Shown piece by piece: positions 26,162 through 35,625 of a stretch of 64,000 nucleotides of DNA. Below the pieces are notes generated by a model. That model searched no databases, was not told the DNA's origin, and worked only from the letters and a program-made list of their open reading frames with translations. The DNA is from Microbacterium sp. LWH7-1.2 (lineage in GTDB: Bacteria > Actinomycetota > Actinomycetes > Actinomycetales > Microbacteriaceae): contig NZ_CP151637.1 in the NCBI RefSeq assembly GCF_038397755.1, positions 1,922,001 to 1,986,000 of the forward strand, in the 5' to 3' direction. Every line of letters begins with the position of its first letter. Position 1 is the first letter of the stretch. Position numbers and translations under genes: made by a program.

Positions 26162-27055
26162 TCAGTCCTCGAAGATCCCCACCGACTCCGACAACCGCGT
26201 GACCTCGTCCGCGCTGAGCTCGAGGTCTGCCGCGTGGGCCGAGTCGATGATGGATGCTGCGCGCCGAGCTCCCGGAATCGGAATGACGTGCGAGCCCAGC
26301 GCCAGCTCCCACGCGAGCACCGCCTGCTGCGGGCTGACGCCGTGCGCCTCGGCGACCTCCCGGAACGCCGAGAACCGGTCGCCGACCCGGCGCGCTCCCC
26401 CGCCCGTGCCGCCCAGGGGGCTCCACGGCAGGAAGGCGATGCCACGCTCCCCGCAGAAGCGCAGCTCGTCGATGCTCGCCGGATGCTTCGGTGAGAACTC
26501 GTTCTGCACGCTGGCGAGATTGCCCTCTCCGAGCACATCGATTGCGATCTGGATCTCTTCGACGCTCGCGTTCGAGATGCCGATCGCACGGACGAGCCCG
26601 TCGTCCTGCAGCGCTTTCAGACCCGCCATGATGTCGCCGTAGACGAGCCAGCGGTCGGGACGGTGGTACTGGTACAGCTCGATCTGGTCGACGCCCAGGA
26701 TGTCGAGCGACCGCTCGACCGCCGACCGCAGGTACGCCTCGGATCCGTCCCGTCCTTTCGAGCCGTCGTCGCCGAGCGTGATGCCGCCCTTCGTCGCGAC
26801 GAAGATGCCCGACCCGTCGCCGCCCCACGTGCGCAGCGCCTCCGCGACGATGCGCTCGTTGTGCCCCATCTCCTCGCCGTCCGGCGCGTAGATGTCGGCG
26901 GTGTCGATGAGTGTGACGCCGGCGTCGAGCGCCGCGTGCACCGTGGCCACCGCATCGTCGAACGACGGATACACCTTGTCGTTGTTCATCGACAGCGGCA
27001 TCGCACCGAGCCCGATCGCCGAGACCTGTCGCCCTGCCAGCGTGCGCTGCTTCAT
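26162..27055 (-). CDS. Aldo/keto reductase
   Basis: 297 residues from the ATG at 27055, with AAGGAGATGCG immediately before it. The protein begins MKQRTLAGRQVSAIGLGAMP as this family does. Catalytic Asp and Tyr appear in LIDTADIYAPDGEEMGHNER, the Lys in VATKGG, and the His in ELYQYHRPD. The C-terminal NADPH-binding loop contains IPIPGARRAASI. It reduces aldehydes or ketones with NADPH in the cytosol; the substrate is unknown. No cotranscribed partner is seen. Confidence 0.93.
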   Translation of the reverse strand: MKQRTLAGRQVSAIGLGAMPLSMNNDKVYPSFDDAVATVHAALDAGVTLIDTADIYAPDGEEMGHNERIVAEALRTWGGDGSGIFVATKGGITLGDDGSKGRDGSEAYLRSAVERSLDILGVDQIELYQYHRPDRWLVYGDIMAGLKALQDDGLVRAIGISNASVEEIQIAIDVLGEGNLASVQNEFSPKHPASIDELRFCGERGIAFLPWSPLGGTGGGARRVGDRFSAFREVAEAHGVSPQQAVLAWELALGSHVIPIPGARRAASIIDSAHAADLELSADEVTRLSESVGIFED

Positions 27056-27171
27056 CGCATCTCCTTCTCGCATGGCCCCACCCTGCCAGGCCGGTGCGAC
27101 AGGAATCAGGGGACTGGACACCGGCCGCCCGGCCCGATAGACGCCAGATGCAGCATCTGCTCACCCACGCC

Positions 27172-27639
27172 TCACCCGAGTCCCGACATCGCCTCCCGCC
27201 ACAGCTCCCGCAGCCGCCGGTTCGGCTCGGGCGCAATACGGTTGCCCGAGCGGAACTGGAACCGCCACGCCACTTCCGGCACGATCACCTCGAGCACGTC
27301 CCGCGGCACCCGGTCGCCCTCGACCACGAGCTCGTCGAACGCGACGTCGACGAAGCTCGCCGTGCGCCGCGGATCGGCGAAGTGCACGTCTTCGTACGGA
27401 TCCGTCAAGACGGTGCCGTGCCCGATGAGCCCGTACGACCCGCCCTGCCGCAGCAGCCATGCGTCGGTCCCCGGTTCGACCGCCTTGCGGGCGCCCACCG
27501 ACCACTGCGTCACGAACGGCGTGCCGTTCGCGACGCCTCCCACGACGCCCGCGTACGTGCCTGGCCACTCGTCCCACAGCCTCGGATTCCAGCCCAGGAT
27601 GATGCCTGCGTCGCGCCAGTGGTCAGATGCCTCGGCCAT
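27172..27639 (-). CDS. EVE/PUA-like single-domain protein
   Basis: 155 residues from the ATG at 27639; the longer frame upstream is not protein-like. The motifs ILGWNPRLWDEWPGTYAGVV, TQWSVGARKAVEPGTDAWLL, then LRQGGSYGLIGHGTV and DVHFADPR resemble the N-terminal PUA-like (EVE-type) domain found fused to HNH endonucleases in actinobacteria, with its WNP...W and GD-like turns. Here the HNH part is absent. EVE-like domains bind modified DNA bases. There is no defence gene directly next to it. The similarity is from memory of the family pattern, so the call is tentative. Confidence 0.45.
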   Translation of the reverse strand: MAEASDHWRDAGIILGWNPRLWDEWPGTYAGVVGGVANGTPFVTQWSVGARKAVEPGTDAWLLRQGGSYGLIGHGTVLTDPYEDVHFADPRRTASFVDVAFDELVVEGDRVPRDVLEVIVPEVAWRFQFRSGNRIAPEPNRRLRELWREAMSGLG

Positions 27640-27758
27640 GCGCCCGACCCTAACCTGCTCTGAGGCGCCACCTGCTCCCCATACCGACGCTGGGCGCGGT
27701 GGCCCCCTCTGCGCAACGGGGTTCCGATGCGGTCCCGCCGCCCCTACGCTCGCGTGGC

Positions 27759-28958
27759 ATGAGCACGAACGATCGCGAGCACGACATCGTCCTGCTCGGC
27801 GCGTCCGGCTTCGTCGGCAGGTACACCGCGCAGCACCTGGCACGATCGGCTCCCGACGGTGTGCGGATCGCCATCGCCGGCCGATCCGCGCGACGCCTCG
27901 ACGACGTCACCCGCGAACTCGGCGTCGACTGGCCGACCATCGAGGTCGACACCTCGGACAACGCCGCCGTCGTGGGGGTCGCAGCATCCGCTTCCGTCAT
28001 CGCCACCACCGTCGGACCGTACCTGCGCTACGGCACGGCGGTCGCGGCGGCCTGCGCCCGCGCCGGCACGTCGTACGCCGATCTGTCGGGCGAGAGCATC
28101 TTCGTCGCGCGCAGCATCGAGCGCAATCACGCCGTCGCCGAGACGACGGGCGCCAAGATCGTGCACTCGTGCGGCTTCGACTCGATCCCGTCCGACCTCG
28201 GCCTCGGTCTCGCCCACGCCGCCGCCGGCGGTGTGCCGATCGTCGCCGCCACCCTCAAGGTGCGGTCGCTGCGCGGCGGCATCAGCGGCGGCACGATCGA
28301 CTCGCTGCGGGAGCAGGTGAAGGAGGCGAAGACGGATGCTGCGACCCGCCGCCTTCTGGCAGACCCCTTCGCGCTCACGCCCGGGCCGACCGTGCGGCTG
28401 CCGGGCCGTCCCGGCAGCGGCTGGGGCAAGGTGCGCGGCACCTGGCAGGCGCCGTTCATCATGGGCTCCTACAACCAGCAGATCGTGCAGCGCAGCAACT
28501 ACCTCACGGGGTGGAGCTACGGCGAGCTCCTGCAGTACCGCGAAGTCGTGGTGACCGGGCGCGGCCCGGCGGGGTTCGTACGGGCAGGCGGGATCGCTCT
28601 CGGGACGGCCGCCTTCGTCGGCGCGCTCTCGTTCCCTCCGACCCGGGCGGTCCTGGATCGGGTGCTTCCCTCCCCCGGACATGGACCCGGGGCCGATGCG
28701 GTCGAGCACGGCCGCTTCGTCCTGGACGTCGACGTCTACCCGGTCGAGGGCCGGCCTGTGCGCACGCACATCGCCGCCCCATACGATCCCGGCTACGGCG
28801 GAACCGGGGTCATGCTCGCCGAGTCGGCGCTGAGCCTCGCCCTCGACGACCTCCCCGACCGCGCCGGGGTGCTGACCCCGATGGTCGCCATGGGCGAGCA
28901 CCTGGCCGATCGCCTCCGCGCGCACGCCTTCACGTTGGGTACAGGCGCGCTGCCCTGA
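27759..28958 (+). CDS. Saccharopine-dehydrogenase-like / trans-acting enoyl reductase family protein
   Basis: 399 residues from the ATG at 27759. The N-terminus is a Rossmann fold: HDIVLLGASGFVGRYTAQHL, then IAIAGRSARRLD. GTSYADLSGESIFVARSIE and KIVHSCGFDSIPSDLGL are the conserved segments of the mycobacterial trans-acting enoyl reductase group within the saccharopine dehydrogenase-like family. It probably uses NAD(P)H. A hydrophobic helix near 290 (GIALGTAAFVGALSF) is typical of the group. In mycobacteria relatives reduce polyketide lipid intermediates; here no such cluster is nearby, so the substrate is open. Confidence 0.85.
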   Translation: MSTNDREHDIVLLGASGFVGRYTAQHLARSAPDGVRIAIAGRSARRLDDVTRELGVDWPTIEVDTSDNAAVVGVAASASVIATTVGPYLRYGTAVAAACARAGTSYADLSGESIFVARSIERNHAVAETTGAKIVHSCGFDSIPSDLGLGLAHAAAGGVPIVAATLKVRSLRGGISGGTIDSLREQVKEAKTDAATRRLLADPFALTPGPTVRLPGRPGSGWGKVRGTWQAPFIMGSYNQQIVQRSNYLTGWSYGELLQYREVVVTGRGPAGFVRAGGIALGTAAFVGALSFPPTRAVLDRVLPSPGHGPGADAVEHGRFVLDVDVYPVEGRPVRTHIAAPYDPGYGGTGVMLAESALSLALDDLPDRAGVLTPMVAMGEHLADRLRAHAFTLGTGALP

Positions 28959-28995
28959 CCCCACCCCTTCCTCCCCCTCTCCCCCTCCTCCCCCC

Positions 28996-29120
28996 CGCTC
29001 GTTGAGCGAGCGAAGCGAGTCGAAACGCCCCGAGCCGCCGAGCAACCCCGCCCCTCCCCTCCCCCCGCTCGTTGAGCGAGCGAAGCGAGTCGAAACGGCC
29101 CGAGCCGCCGAGCAACCCCG
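28996..29120. repeat. Two tandem copies of the dispersed repeat, 70-base period
   Basis: Two near-identical units begin at 28996 and 29066, each with CGCTCGTTGAGCGAGCGAAG, then CGAGTCGAAACG and GAGCCGCCGAGCAACCCCG. They lie between the converging enoyl-reductase-like and DMT genes. The long extension to GAGCAACC is also seen at 55.6 and 59.1 kb. Confidence 0.88.
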
Positions 29121-29142
29121 CCCCGCAGCATCCGTTCCGGGA

Positions 29143-30060
29143 TCAGCTCTCGAGCGATGCGTCGCCGACGCTCGCCTGCTGAGCCCGGGCGAGATCGAAC
29201 ACGCCCCATACCGCCACCGCGCCGGCCGCTGCCAGCAGGAGGAGCGACCAGACCGGCGCACCCGTGGCCTCGCCGAGGATGGCGATGCCGAGCACGACGG
29301 CCACGAAGGGATCGATGACGGTGAGTCCGCCGACGACGACTTCGGGCGAGTTGACGGTGTGCGCCCGCTGGATGAGGTAGATGGCCAGGCCGCCCGAGAG
29401 CGCGATCCCCACAAGGCACGCCAGCGTCAGCAGGTTCGAGGCGTCGAAGCGGTAGTCCTGGGTGGTGAGGACCGTCTGCACCCGCAGGATGACGGTCTTG
29501 CCGAGCGTCGCGACGAAACCCGAGAACACGCCGGCAGCGATGACGATCACGACGGCGGGCATGCGGTGTCCGCGTCCGACGACGGCTGACACGATCGATA
29601 CGCAGAGCACGACGGCGAGCGTCAGCAGGATGGCGACGAGCTGGCGGTCCTCGATGGTGCGCTGGGTGCTCACGAGCGCCGCCACGGTGACGAAAGCGCC
29701 CACCCCGATGACGCTGGTCGCGATGGCGCGCATCTCTCTCCGGGAGGGCTTCCGGTGTGTCGCACGGGCGGTGAGCAGCGAGGCGAAGACCAGTGCGACG
29801 ACTCCCACGGGTTGCACCACGATGAGCGGTGCGAACGTGAGACTCGCCAGCTGAAGCAGGATCGCCGCTCCGATCAGCAGCGCGCCGATCACCCAGGGCC
29901 TGTTGCGCAGGAGTGCGAAGAACTGCTTGGCGCCGAAGGCTCCGGCCTCGCCGCTTCGCACTCCGCGCGCCTGCATCATGTTGCCCAGCGCCAGCATCGC
30001 TGCCGAGGCGACGGCGAGGACGATGCCCAGCACGGGGAACGAAGCGATGGTGGAAGGCAT
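29143..30060 (-). CDS. DMT-superfamily (EamA/NIPA-like) membrane transporter
   Basis: 305 residues with about nine hydrophobic helices and very short loops. The first helix reads GIVLAVASAAMLALGNMMQARGV and the second FAPLIVVQPVGVVALVFASLL, features of the NIPA-like branch of the drug/metabolite superfamily. The two halves show the internal duplication of the family. The substrate cannot be told; NIPA relatives carry Mg2+, others carry metabolites. It is followed by the repeat pair and stands alone. Confidence 0.8.
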   Translation of the reverse strand: MPSTIASFPVLGIVLAVASAAMLALGNMMQARGVRSGEAGAFGAKQFFALLRNRPWVIGALLIGAAILLQLASLTFAPLIVVQPVGVVALVFASLLTARATHRKPSRREMRAIATSVIGVGAFVTVAALVSTQRTIEDRQLVAILLTLAVVLCVSIVSAVVGRGHRMPAVVIVIAAGVFSGFVATLGKTVILRVQTVLTTQDYRFDASNLLTLACLVGIALSGGLAIYLIQRAHTVNSPEVVVGGLTVIDPFVAVVLGIAILGEATGAPVWSLLLLAAAGAVAVWGVFDLARAQQASVGDASLES

Positions 30061-30089
30061 CCGTCCCCCTCTCCGCGGTGGGGCTCAGG

Positions 30090-30989
30090 CTACACAAGCG
30101 CCCGCGCGATACCGGCGATGGCTGCAGGGCCGACACGACAGCATCCGCCGATGAAGCGCGCGCCCGCCTCCGCCCAGGAGTTCGTGAGCGCCGTGTCGAA
30201 CTCGGGCTCACCGACCCATCGACGAGCTGCGCCATCCCAGATCTCGCCCGAGTTGGGATAGACGATGGCGGGCTTGCCGCTCGCCGCGATCGCGGACCGC
30301 ACCGCCGGCAGCACGTCGCCGGGCGCGCAGCAGTTGACGCCCACGGCCACGATGCCACTATGGTCGGCGGCCAGCGCGAATGCCTCGGCGGCCGGCCGCC
30401 CGTCGCGCAACCGGTCCCCGGCGATGGTGCACGACAGCCAGGCGGGCGTCGCGAACTCGTCGGCGAGATCGAGGAGTACCGAGACCTCGTCGAGATCCGG
30501 GATCGTCTCGAGCGCGAACATGTCGGGGCCCGCGCTTGCCAGCAGCTCCATCCGCGGGGCGTGGAAGTCGCGCAGCGCGGTGCGACTCAGGCCGTAGCGG
30601 CCGCGGTACTCCGATCCGTCGGCGAGCACTGCTCCGTACGGGCCCACGGATGCCGCGACCAGTCGAACCGCATCGTCACCGGCGGACGCGGCGACGTCGT
30701 CGCGCACCTCGCGGGCGATCGTCACACTTCGGGTGATGAGATCCTTCGCCTCGGGGCGGGTCATTCCGGCGCGCTCGAACCCGGCGAAGCTCGCCTGATA
30801 GCTGGCGGTGGTGGCGACCTGCGCGCCCGCGTCGAAATACGCACGGTGCACGGCAGCCACCTCACCGGGCGCGTCGCGCAGCAGCCGCGCGGTCCAGAGT
30901 TCGTCGGTGAGATCGTGGCCGCGTTCGGCGAGCGCGTTGGAGAGCCCACCATCGAGCACGACCACCGCCGGTGTCCGCGACGTCTTCAC
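30090..30989 (-). CDS. Homocysteine S-methyltransferase (MmuM-like)
   Basis: 299 residues, the normal length. The barrel starts VVLDGGLSNALAERGHDL and contains ATTASYQASF near 65. The zinc-binding Cys residues are in GVNCCAPGDV near 215 and IGGCCRVGP near 280. It transfers a methyl group from S-methylmethionine or S-adenosylmethionine to homocysteine to give methionine. It starts at a GTG that overlaps the stop of the upstream PLP enzyme gene (GTGA), so the two are coupled. Confidence 0.92.
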   Translation of the reverse strand: MKTSRTPAVVVLDGGLSNALAERGHDLTDELWTARLLRDAPGEVAAVHRAYFDAGAQVATTASYQASFAGFERAGMTRPEAKDLITRSVTIAREVRDDVAASAGDDAVRLVAASVGPYGAVLADGSEYRGRYGLSRTALRDFHAPRMELLASAGPDMFALETIPDLDEVSVLLDLADEFATPAWLSCTIAGDRLRDGRPAAEAFALAADHSGIVAVGVNCCAPGDVLPAVRSAIAASGKPAIVYPNSGEIWDGAARRWVGEPEFDTALTNSWAEAGARFIGGCCRVGPAAIAGIARALV

Positions 30990-32239
30990 CCACCCATCCT
31001 CTCCGACTCGAGGACCTGTGAGCGGTGCCCTCGCGGCGACGCAAACGTCGCGTCGAGGGCGGCTTCGAGATCTGCGAGCAGATCGGAGGTCTCCTCGATG
31101 CCCACCGAGAGGCGCAGGTGGCCGAAGGTGCGGAAGGGCAGCGGGTAGGTGGCGACGCGACCGCCTTCGGTCCCGGTGTGCACGATGAGCGAGTCGTCGT
31201 GCCCGAGGGAGAAGCCCGAGGTGATGAGTCGGAGGTTGGCGACGAACCGGTTCTGGGTGTCGGGGTCGCCCGCGACGGCGAAGGCGATCATGCCGCCGTA
31301 GCCGCGACCGCCGAACTGCCGCGTCGCCAGGGCATGCTCGGGGTGTGAAGGCAGGCCGGGATAGTAGACGTATTCGACTCGAGAGTCGTCTTCAAGGAAC
31401 TCGGCGACGGCGAGCGCCGACGCCATGTGCTGCCGGAGACGCAGCGGCAGGGTCACCGACCCGCGATGGATCTGCCACGCGTTGAAGGGTGAGATCACTC
31501 CGCCCACGTCGACCATGGCGTCGGCCTTGATCGGCTCGATGAGCTCGCGTGAGCCGATGACGGCGCCTCCCATGGCGTCACCGTGCCCGTTGATGTACTT
31601 GGTCAGCGAGTGCACGACGAGATCCGCACCGTCGGCGAGCGGGCGGTAGAACGGCGGCGGCGTGAAGGTCGAGTCCACCATCAGGATCGCACCGGCAGCG
31701 CGGGTGATCTCCGCGATCGCGGCGACATCGGCCACCTTCGTGGTGGGGTTCGCGATGGCCTCGATGCAGACGAGCCGGGTGCTGGGGCGAAAGGCCGCGC
31801 GCAAGGCATCCAGATCGCCCACGTCGACGAACGTCGCCTCGATGCCGTATCGCTGGGGCAGAAGTTCGGTCCACAGTCGCCAGGTCGCCTCGTACGTGAC
31901 GTCGCTGACGATGACATGGTCGCCGACGCGGACGTGCGTGAAGAAGACCGAATGCAGGGCGGCAACCCCGGATGCCAGCGCAACGGCGTCCTCCCCTCCC
32001 TCGAGGGCTGCGAGCTTGTCTTGCAGGCCGGCCTGGTTGACCCCCGTGTTGCGGGTGTACAGGCCCGGCGCGGAGGCCGACCAGCTAATGTCGCTCGGAT
32101 CGTCGGGAAGCTCGTACGAGTTCGCCATCACCAACGGCGTGCGCAGCGCCTTCGTGGAGTCGAGGCGATTGCCGCCGTGCACGGCGAGGGTGAGGTCCGA
32201 CAGGGTCTCGGCCCGTCGGCGGTCAGGCCGTTGCGACAT
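30986..32239 (-). CDS. Cys/Met-metabolism PLP-dependent enzyme (cystathionine gamma-synthase/lyase family)
   Basis: 417 residues from the ATG at 32239, which has AAGGAAC ahead; a TTG 48 bases upstream is less likely. The family signature with the PLP Lys is LVVHSLTKYINGHGDAMGG near 205, and YTRNTGVNQAGLQDKLAALEG and SGFSLGHDDSLIVHTG are typical. Methionine gamma-lyases have an active-site Cys just after the YG motif; here the segment reads VSDVTYEATW, without Cys, so a methionine lyase is less likely than a cystathionine- or homocysteine-type enzyme. It is cotranscribed with the homocysteine methyltransferase and faces an Lrp regulator. Confidence 0.88.
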   Translation of the reverse strand: MSQRPDRRRAETLSDLTLAVHGGNRLDSTKALRTPLVMANSYELPDDPSDISWSASAPGLYTRNTGVNQAGLQDKLAALEGGEDAVALASGVAALHSVFFTHVRVGDHVIVSDVTYEATWRLWTELLPQRYGIEATFVDVGDLDALRAAFRPSTRLVCIEAIANPTTKVADVAAIAEITRAAGAILMVDSTFTPPPFYRPLADGADLVVHSLTKYINGHGDAMGGAVIGSRELIEPIKADAMVDVGGVISPFNAWQIHRGSVTLPLRLRQHMASALAVAEFLEDDSRVEYVYYPGLPSHPEHALATRQFGGRGYGGMIAFAVAGDPDTQNRFVANLRLITSGFSLGHDDSLIVHTGTEGGRVATYPLPFRTFGHLRLSVGIEETSDLLADLEAALDATFASPRGHRSQVLESERMGG

Positions 32240-32320
32240 TGCGTTCCTTACTGTGCGGCGAAGGGGATAGTGTGCGAGGGTCGGCAACCGATCGAAGGTT
32301 CCCGATCTAAGTTAGTGTGT

Positions 32321-32340
32321 GCAATTGACACTCGCAATTG
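32321..32340. promoter_or_regulatory. Two GCAATTG half-sites between the PLP enzyme and Lrp genes
   Basis: GCAATTG occurs at 32321-32327 and 32334-32340, 13 bases apart (close to one helical turn and a bit), in an AT-rich stretch. Lrp/AsnC proteins bind AT-rich repeats of this kind, so the pair is a candidate autoregulatory and target site. Confidence 0.5.
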
Positions 32341-32358
32341 CTAATCGTGCACGGAGGC

Positions 32359-32805
32359 ATGGTGGCCGGACCGCACCTGGACGACATCGACCAGCAACTG
32401 CTCGCAGCGTTGACCGCGGATGCGAGGCTGCCGATGGTGACTCTGGCAGCCCAGGTGCATCTGTCGCGCAACGCGGTGCGGCAGCGCATCGAACGCATGG
32501 AGCGCGACGGCGTCATCGCCGGTTACACCGTCCTCCGGGGCGCCGCGTCGCGCCCGCGCGTGACCGCGATGGTCATGGTCTACCGCGTCGACCGCATGCG
32601 AGACGATCGGGTGATCCCCGCGTTGCGCGGCATCCCGGAGGTCACCCGCTGCGACGTGCTGTCGGGGGCGTACGACCTTTTCGTGACGCTGGAAGCCGAC
32701 TCGATGGATCGCGTGGGTCAGATCTGGGAGCAGATCGCCGCCCTGCCGGGCGTGGCCGACACGGTGACCGCGGTCTCGCTGTCGCGGGCCATCGACCGGC
32801 GGTGA
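32359..32805 (+). CDS. Lrp/AsnC-family transcriptional regulator
   Basis: 148 residues from the ATG at 32359; the GGAGG is only one base away, so the GTG at 32362 or an upstream start is also possible. The helix-turn-helix reads LDDIDQQLLAALTADARLPMVTLAAQVHLSRNAVRQRIERMERDGVI, then IAGYTVLRG. The RAM domain follows with VTRCDVLSGAYDLFVTLEADSMD, the usual G-x-YD ligand loop. It is divergent from the PLP enzyme/homocysteine methyltransferase pair and probably responds to an amino acid such as methionine. Confidence 0.92.
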   Translation: MVAGPHLDDIDQQLLAALTADARLPMVTLAAQVHLSRNAVRQRIERMERDGVIAGYTVLRGAASRPRVTAMVMVYRVDRMRDDRVIPALRGIPEVTRCDVLSGAYDLFVTLEADSMDRVGQIWEQIAALPGVADTVTAVSLSRAIDRR

Positions 32806-32835
32806 CGCTGCCGCCCGGGAGTCCGGGCGGCAGCG
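32806..32835. terminator. Terminator between Lrp and aspartase genes
   Basis: A 13-base perfect stem (CGCTGCCGCCCGG with CCGGGCGGCAGCG) and a GAGT loop, directly after the Lrp stop and five bases before the end of the converging aspartase gene. It probably works in both directions. Confidence 0.8.
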
Positions 32836-32839
32836 CACC

Positions 32840-34219
32840 TCAGTGGGCCAAGAGCTCAGCTGCCTCTTCTCGCGACAGTCCGGTGTGCTGCGACACGGCG
32901 TCGGCGATCGGGATGCCGGTGCGAAGCGCGTGCTGAGCCGCCCGGGCGGCCGCCTCGTAGCCGATGGACGGCACCAGGGCCGTGACGGTGCCGACAGACG
33001 ATGCCACGTAGCGCGCGAGCACGGTGTCGTTCGCTTCGATGCCCTCCACGCAGAACCGGCGCAGCGCCGAGACGCCGTTGGTCACCCAGCTCAGCGATTG
33101 CAGGAGCGAATGCGCGATGATCGGCTCGAAGGCGTTCAGCTGCAGCTGGCCGCTCTCGGCGGCGACGCCGATCGTGACGTCCGCGCCCATGACCGCGAAG
33201 GCGATCTGGTTCACCACCTCGGGAATGACCGGGTTCACCTTGCCTGGCATGATCGACGACCCGGCTTGGCGGGCGGGGAGGCGGATCTCGCCGAGACCTG
33301 CCTGCGGCCCGCTGGCGAGCAGCCGCAGATCGTTGCTGATCTTCGACAGCTTGATCGCGGTGCGGCGGAGCACCGCGGAGGATTGCAGGAAGGCGCTGAC
33401 GTCCCAGCTGGCTTCGAACAGGTGCGCCGCCGGGGTCAGCGCAAGCCCGGAACGCTCGCGGAGTCGCTCGAGAGCGAGATCCCGATAGCCGGCCGGGGCG
33501 GTCACACCGGTGCCCACGGCAGTGCCGCCGAGGCTGCATTCCAGCAGCAGCGGCACGGTGTCGCCGATGCGCACCACGTCTTCGCGGATGGCGACCGCGA
33601 ACGCGGCGAACTCGTCGCCGAGGGTCATCGGCACGGCATCCTGGAGCTGGGTCCGGCCGATCTTGACGATGGCGCCGAACGCGACGCTTCGCTCTTCGAA
33701 CGCCTCGGCCAGGTCCTCCAGCTCCGGCACCAGCCGCAACAGTCCCTTCACCACGGCGATCTTGACCGCGGTCGGGTAGACGTCGTTGGTCGACTGGCTC
33801 CGGTTCACGTCGTTGATCGGGTGCACGACGTCGTAACGGCCGCGCGGCAGCCCCAGGTGCTCCAGGGCGGCGTTGGCTATCACCTCGTTGGCGTTCATGT
33901 TCGTGCTCGTACCCGCACCGCCCTGCAGGACGTCGACGCAGAACTGGTCGTGCAGCTCACCGGCGCGCACCCTTCGGCAGGCGAAGGCGATGGCCTCTGC
34001 CACTCCCGCCGGCAGCAGCCCGAGCTCGTGGTTGGCGGCGGCAGCAGCATCCTTCACGGTGACAAGGGCGTCGACGAGATCAGGATGCCGCGAGATCGGC
34101 GTGCTGCTGATCGTGAAGTTCTCCCGGGCGCGGGCCGTGTGCACGCCCCAATAGGCGTCGGCCGGCACCGCCAGCTCGCCGAGCGAATCGCGCTCGATCC
34201 GGGTTGTGGACGCGCTCAT
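32840..34219 (-). CDS. aspA: Aspartate ammonia-lyase
   Basis: 459 residues, typical for class II fumarase/aspartase enzymes. The superfamily signature [15 protein letters not shown] with the catalytic Ser is near residue 315; the N-terminal [27 protein letters not shown] is also typical. [17 protein letters not shown] and [17 protein letters not shown] are the substrate-binding segments and favour aspartase over fumarase. It converts L-aspartate to fumarate and ammonia. It is the last gene of an operon after homoserine dehydrogenase and aldehyde dehydrogenase, overlapping the latter by four bases, and so would complete a homoserine-to-fumarate route. Confidence 0.92.
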   Translation of the reverse strand: MSASTTRIERDSLGELAVPADAYWGVHTARARENFTISSTPISRHPDLVDALVTVKDAAAAANHELGLLPAGVAEAIAFACRRVRAGELHDQFCVDVLQGGAGTSTNMNANEVIANAALEHLGLPRGRYDVVHPINDVNRSQSTNDVYPTAVKIAVVKGLLRLVPELEDLAEAFEERSVAFGAIVKIGRTQLQDAVPMTLGDEFAAFAVAIREDVVRIGDTVPLLLECSLGGTAVGTGVTAPAGYRDLALERLRERSGLALTPAAHLFEASWDVSAFLQSSAVLRRTAIKLSKISNDLRLLASGPQAGLGEIRLPARQAGSSIMPGKVNPVIPEVVNQIAFAVMGADVTIGVAAESGQLQLNAFEPIIAHSLLQSLSWVTNGVSALRRFCVEGIEANDTVLARYVASSVGTVTALVPSIGYEAAARAAQHALRTGIPIADAVSQHTGLSREEAAELLAH

Positions 34220-35625
34220 GCGTTGATGCAGACGACTTTGGGCTGGGTCATCTCCTCATACGCGAATCGCACGCCCTCGCGGCCCATGCTGCCGTACTTC
34301 GATCCGCCGAACGGCATGCTGTCGACCCGGTAGTCGGAGGAGTCGTTGATCATCACTCCTCCGGCCTCGAGCTTCTCCGCCACCCGCAGCGCCCGCGTGA
34401 TGTCGCGGGTGAAGGTGGCAGCGTGCAGCGCGTAGTCGACCTCGTTCGCCTGCGCGATCGCCTGTTCCTCGGTCTCGAACCGAGACAGCACAACCACCGG
34501 CGCGAAGGCCTCGTCGGCCCACAGCTCGCACGAGAACGGCACTCCTTCGACGACGGTGGGCCAGTACACCGCGCCCTCCCGGCGGTGCCCCGCCAGCACG
34601 CGGCCGCCCGCCGCCACCGCGTCGTCCACGAGCCGCTCGGCGGCCTCCGCGGACGCGACGGAGATCATCGGGCCGACGTCGGTGGCCTCCTCGCGCGGGT
34701 CGCCCGCGCTGAGGGCGATCGTCTGCGCCGCGAACCGGTCGCGGAACTCTTCGTACACCGCGTCCTGCACGAGGATGCGCTGCGCGCCCACGCAGTTCTG
34801 CCCGGCCGCCCAGAACGCGCCCGACACGCACGCCTCGACCGCGGCCGGGACGTCCGCGTCGGAGAACACGATGACCGGAGCATTGCCACCCAGTTCCATC
34901 GCAAGCTTCTTCAGACCCGCGTTGCGGGCGATCGCTTCACCTGTGGCGAACCCTCCGGTGAAGGACACCATCCGCACCTCGCGGGCCGAGATGAGCGCCT
35001 GCGCCAGTTCACGGTCGCCGTGCACCACGGTGATGATCTCATCGGGGAGACCCGCGTCGATCAGCAGGTCGACGAGGAACCGTGCGGTCAGCGGGGTCAG
35101 CTGCGAGGGCTTGAGCACGACGGAGTTGCCGCCCGCGATGGCCGGACCGAGCTTGTGCGCGACGAGGTTCAGCGCATCGTTGTAGGGAGTGATGGCGACG
35201 ATGATGCCCAGCGGCTCGCGGGTGAACCACCCGCGCCGGTTCTCCGAGCCTTCGAACGCGTCGAACGGGACGACCTCCCCCGCGTCGGAGCGAGCCGCGT
35301 CGGCAGACAGTGACAGCGTCATGACTGCGCGGGCGACCTCCTTCCGCGCCTGACGGAGCGTCTTTCCCGCCTCCCGCACGATCAGTCCCGCGGCGGTCTC
35401 GGCGCGCTCGCCCAGCAGCGTGGACGCGCGCTCGAGGATCTTGTGCCGCGAGAACCGCGACAGCGACCGTGACAGCCCGAACCCGGTGCGGGCGCGGTCC
35501 AGGATCTGCTCGAGCTGGACGGGGCCGGCCTGCGGGACGGTGCCGATCACCTCGCCGTCGAACGGATTCGTGACGACCAGGTCGGGGTATCCGGAGATGG
35601 TCTGTGTGTTCGCCATGACGCTCAC
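34216..35625 (-). CDS. NAD(P)-dependent aldehyde dehydrogenase (putative aspartate-semialdehyde oxidising)
   Basis: 469 residues. Start GTG at 35625 overlaps the stop of the homoserine dehydrogenase gene (GTGA). It has the catalytic Cys in [16 protein letters not shown], the Glu in [12 protein letters not shown], and the cofactor segments [21 protein letters not shown] and [14 protein letters not shown]. The family oxidises aldehydes to acids. In an operon between homoserine dehydrogenase and aspartase the obvious substrate is aspartate semialdehyde, giving aspartate. It is unrelated to the phosphate-dependent biosynthetic Asd. Substrate assignment is inference from gene order. Confidence 0.88.
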   Translation of the reverse strand: MSVMANTQTISGYPDLVVTNPFDGEVIGTVPQAGPVQLEQILDRARTGFGLSRSLSRFSRHKILERASTLLGERAETAAGLIVREAGKTLRQARKEVARAVMTLSLSADAARSDAGEVVPFDAFEGSENRRGWFTREPLGIIVAITPYNDALNLVAHKLGPAIAGGNSVVLKPSQLTPLTARFLVDLLIDAGLPDEIITVVHGDRELAQALISAREVRMVSFTGGFATGEAIARNAGLKKLAMELGGNAPVIVFSDADVPAAVEACVSGAFWAAGQNCVGAQRILVQDAVYEEFRDRFAAQTIALSAGDPREEATDVGPMISVASAEAAERLVDDAVAAGGRVLAGHRREGAVYWPTVVEGVPFSCELWADEAFAPVVVLSRFETEEQAIAQANEVDYALHAATFTRDITRALRVAEKLEAGGVMINDSSDYRVDSMPFGGSKYGSMGREGVRFAYEEMTQPKVVCINA

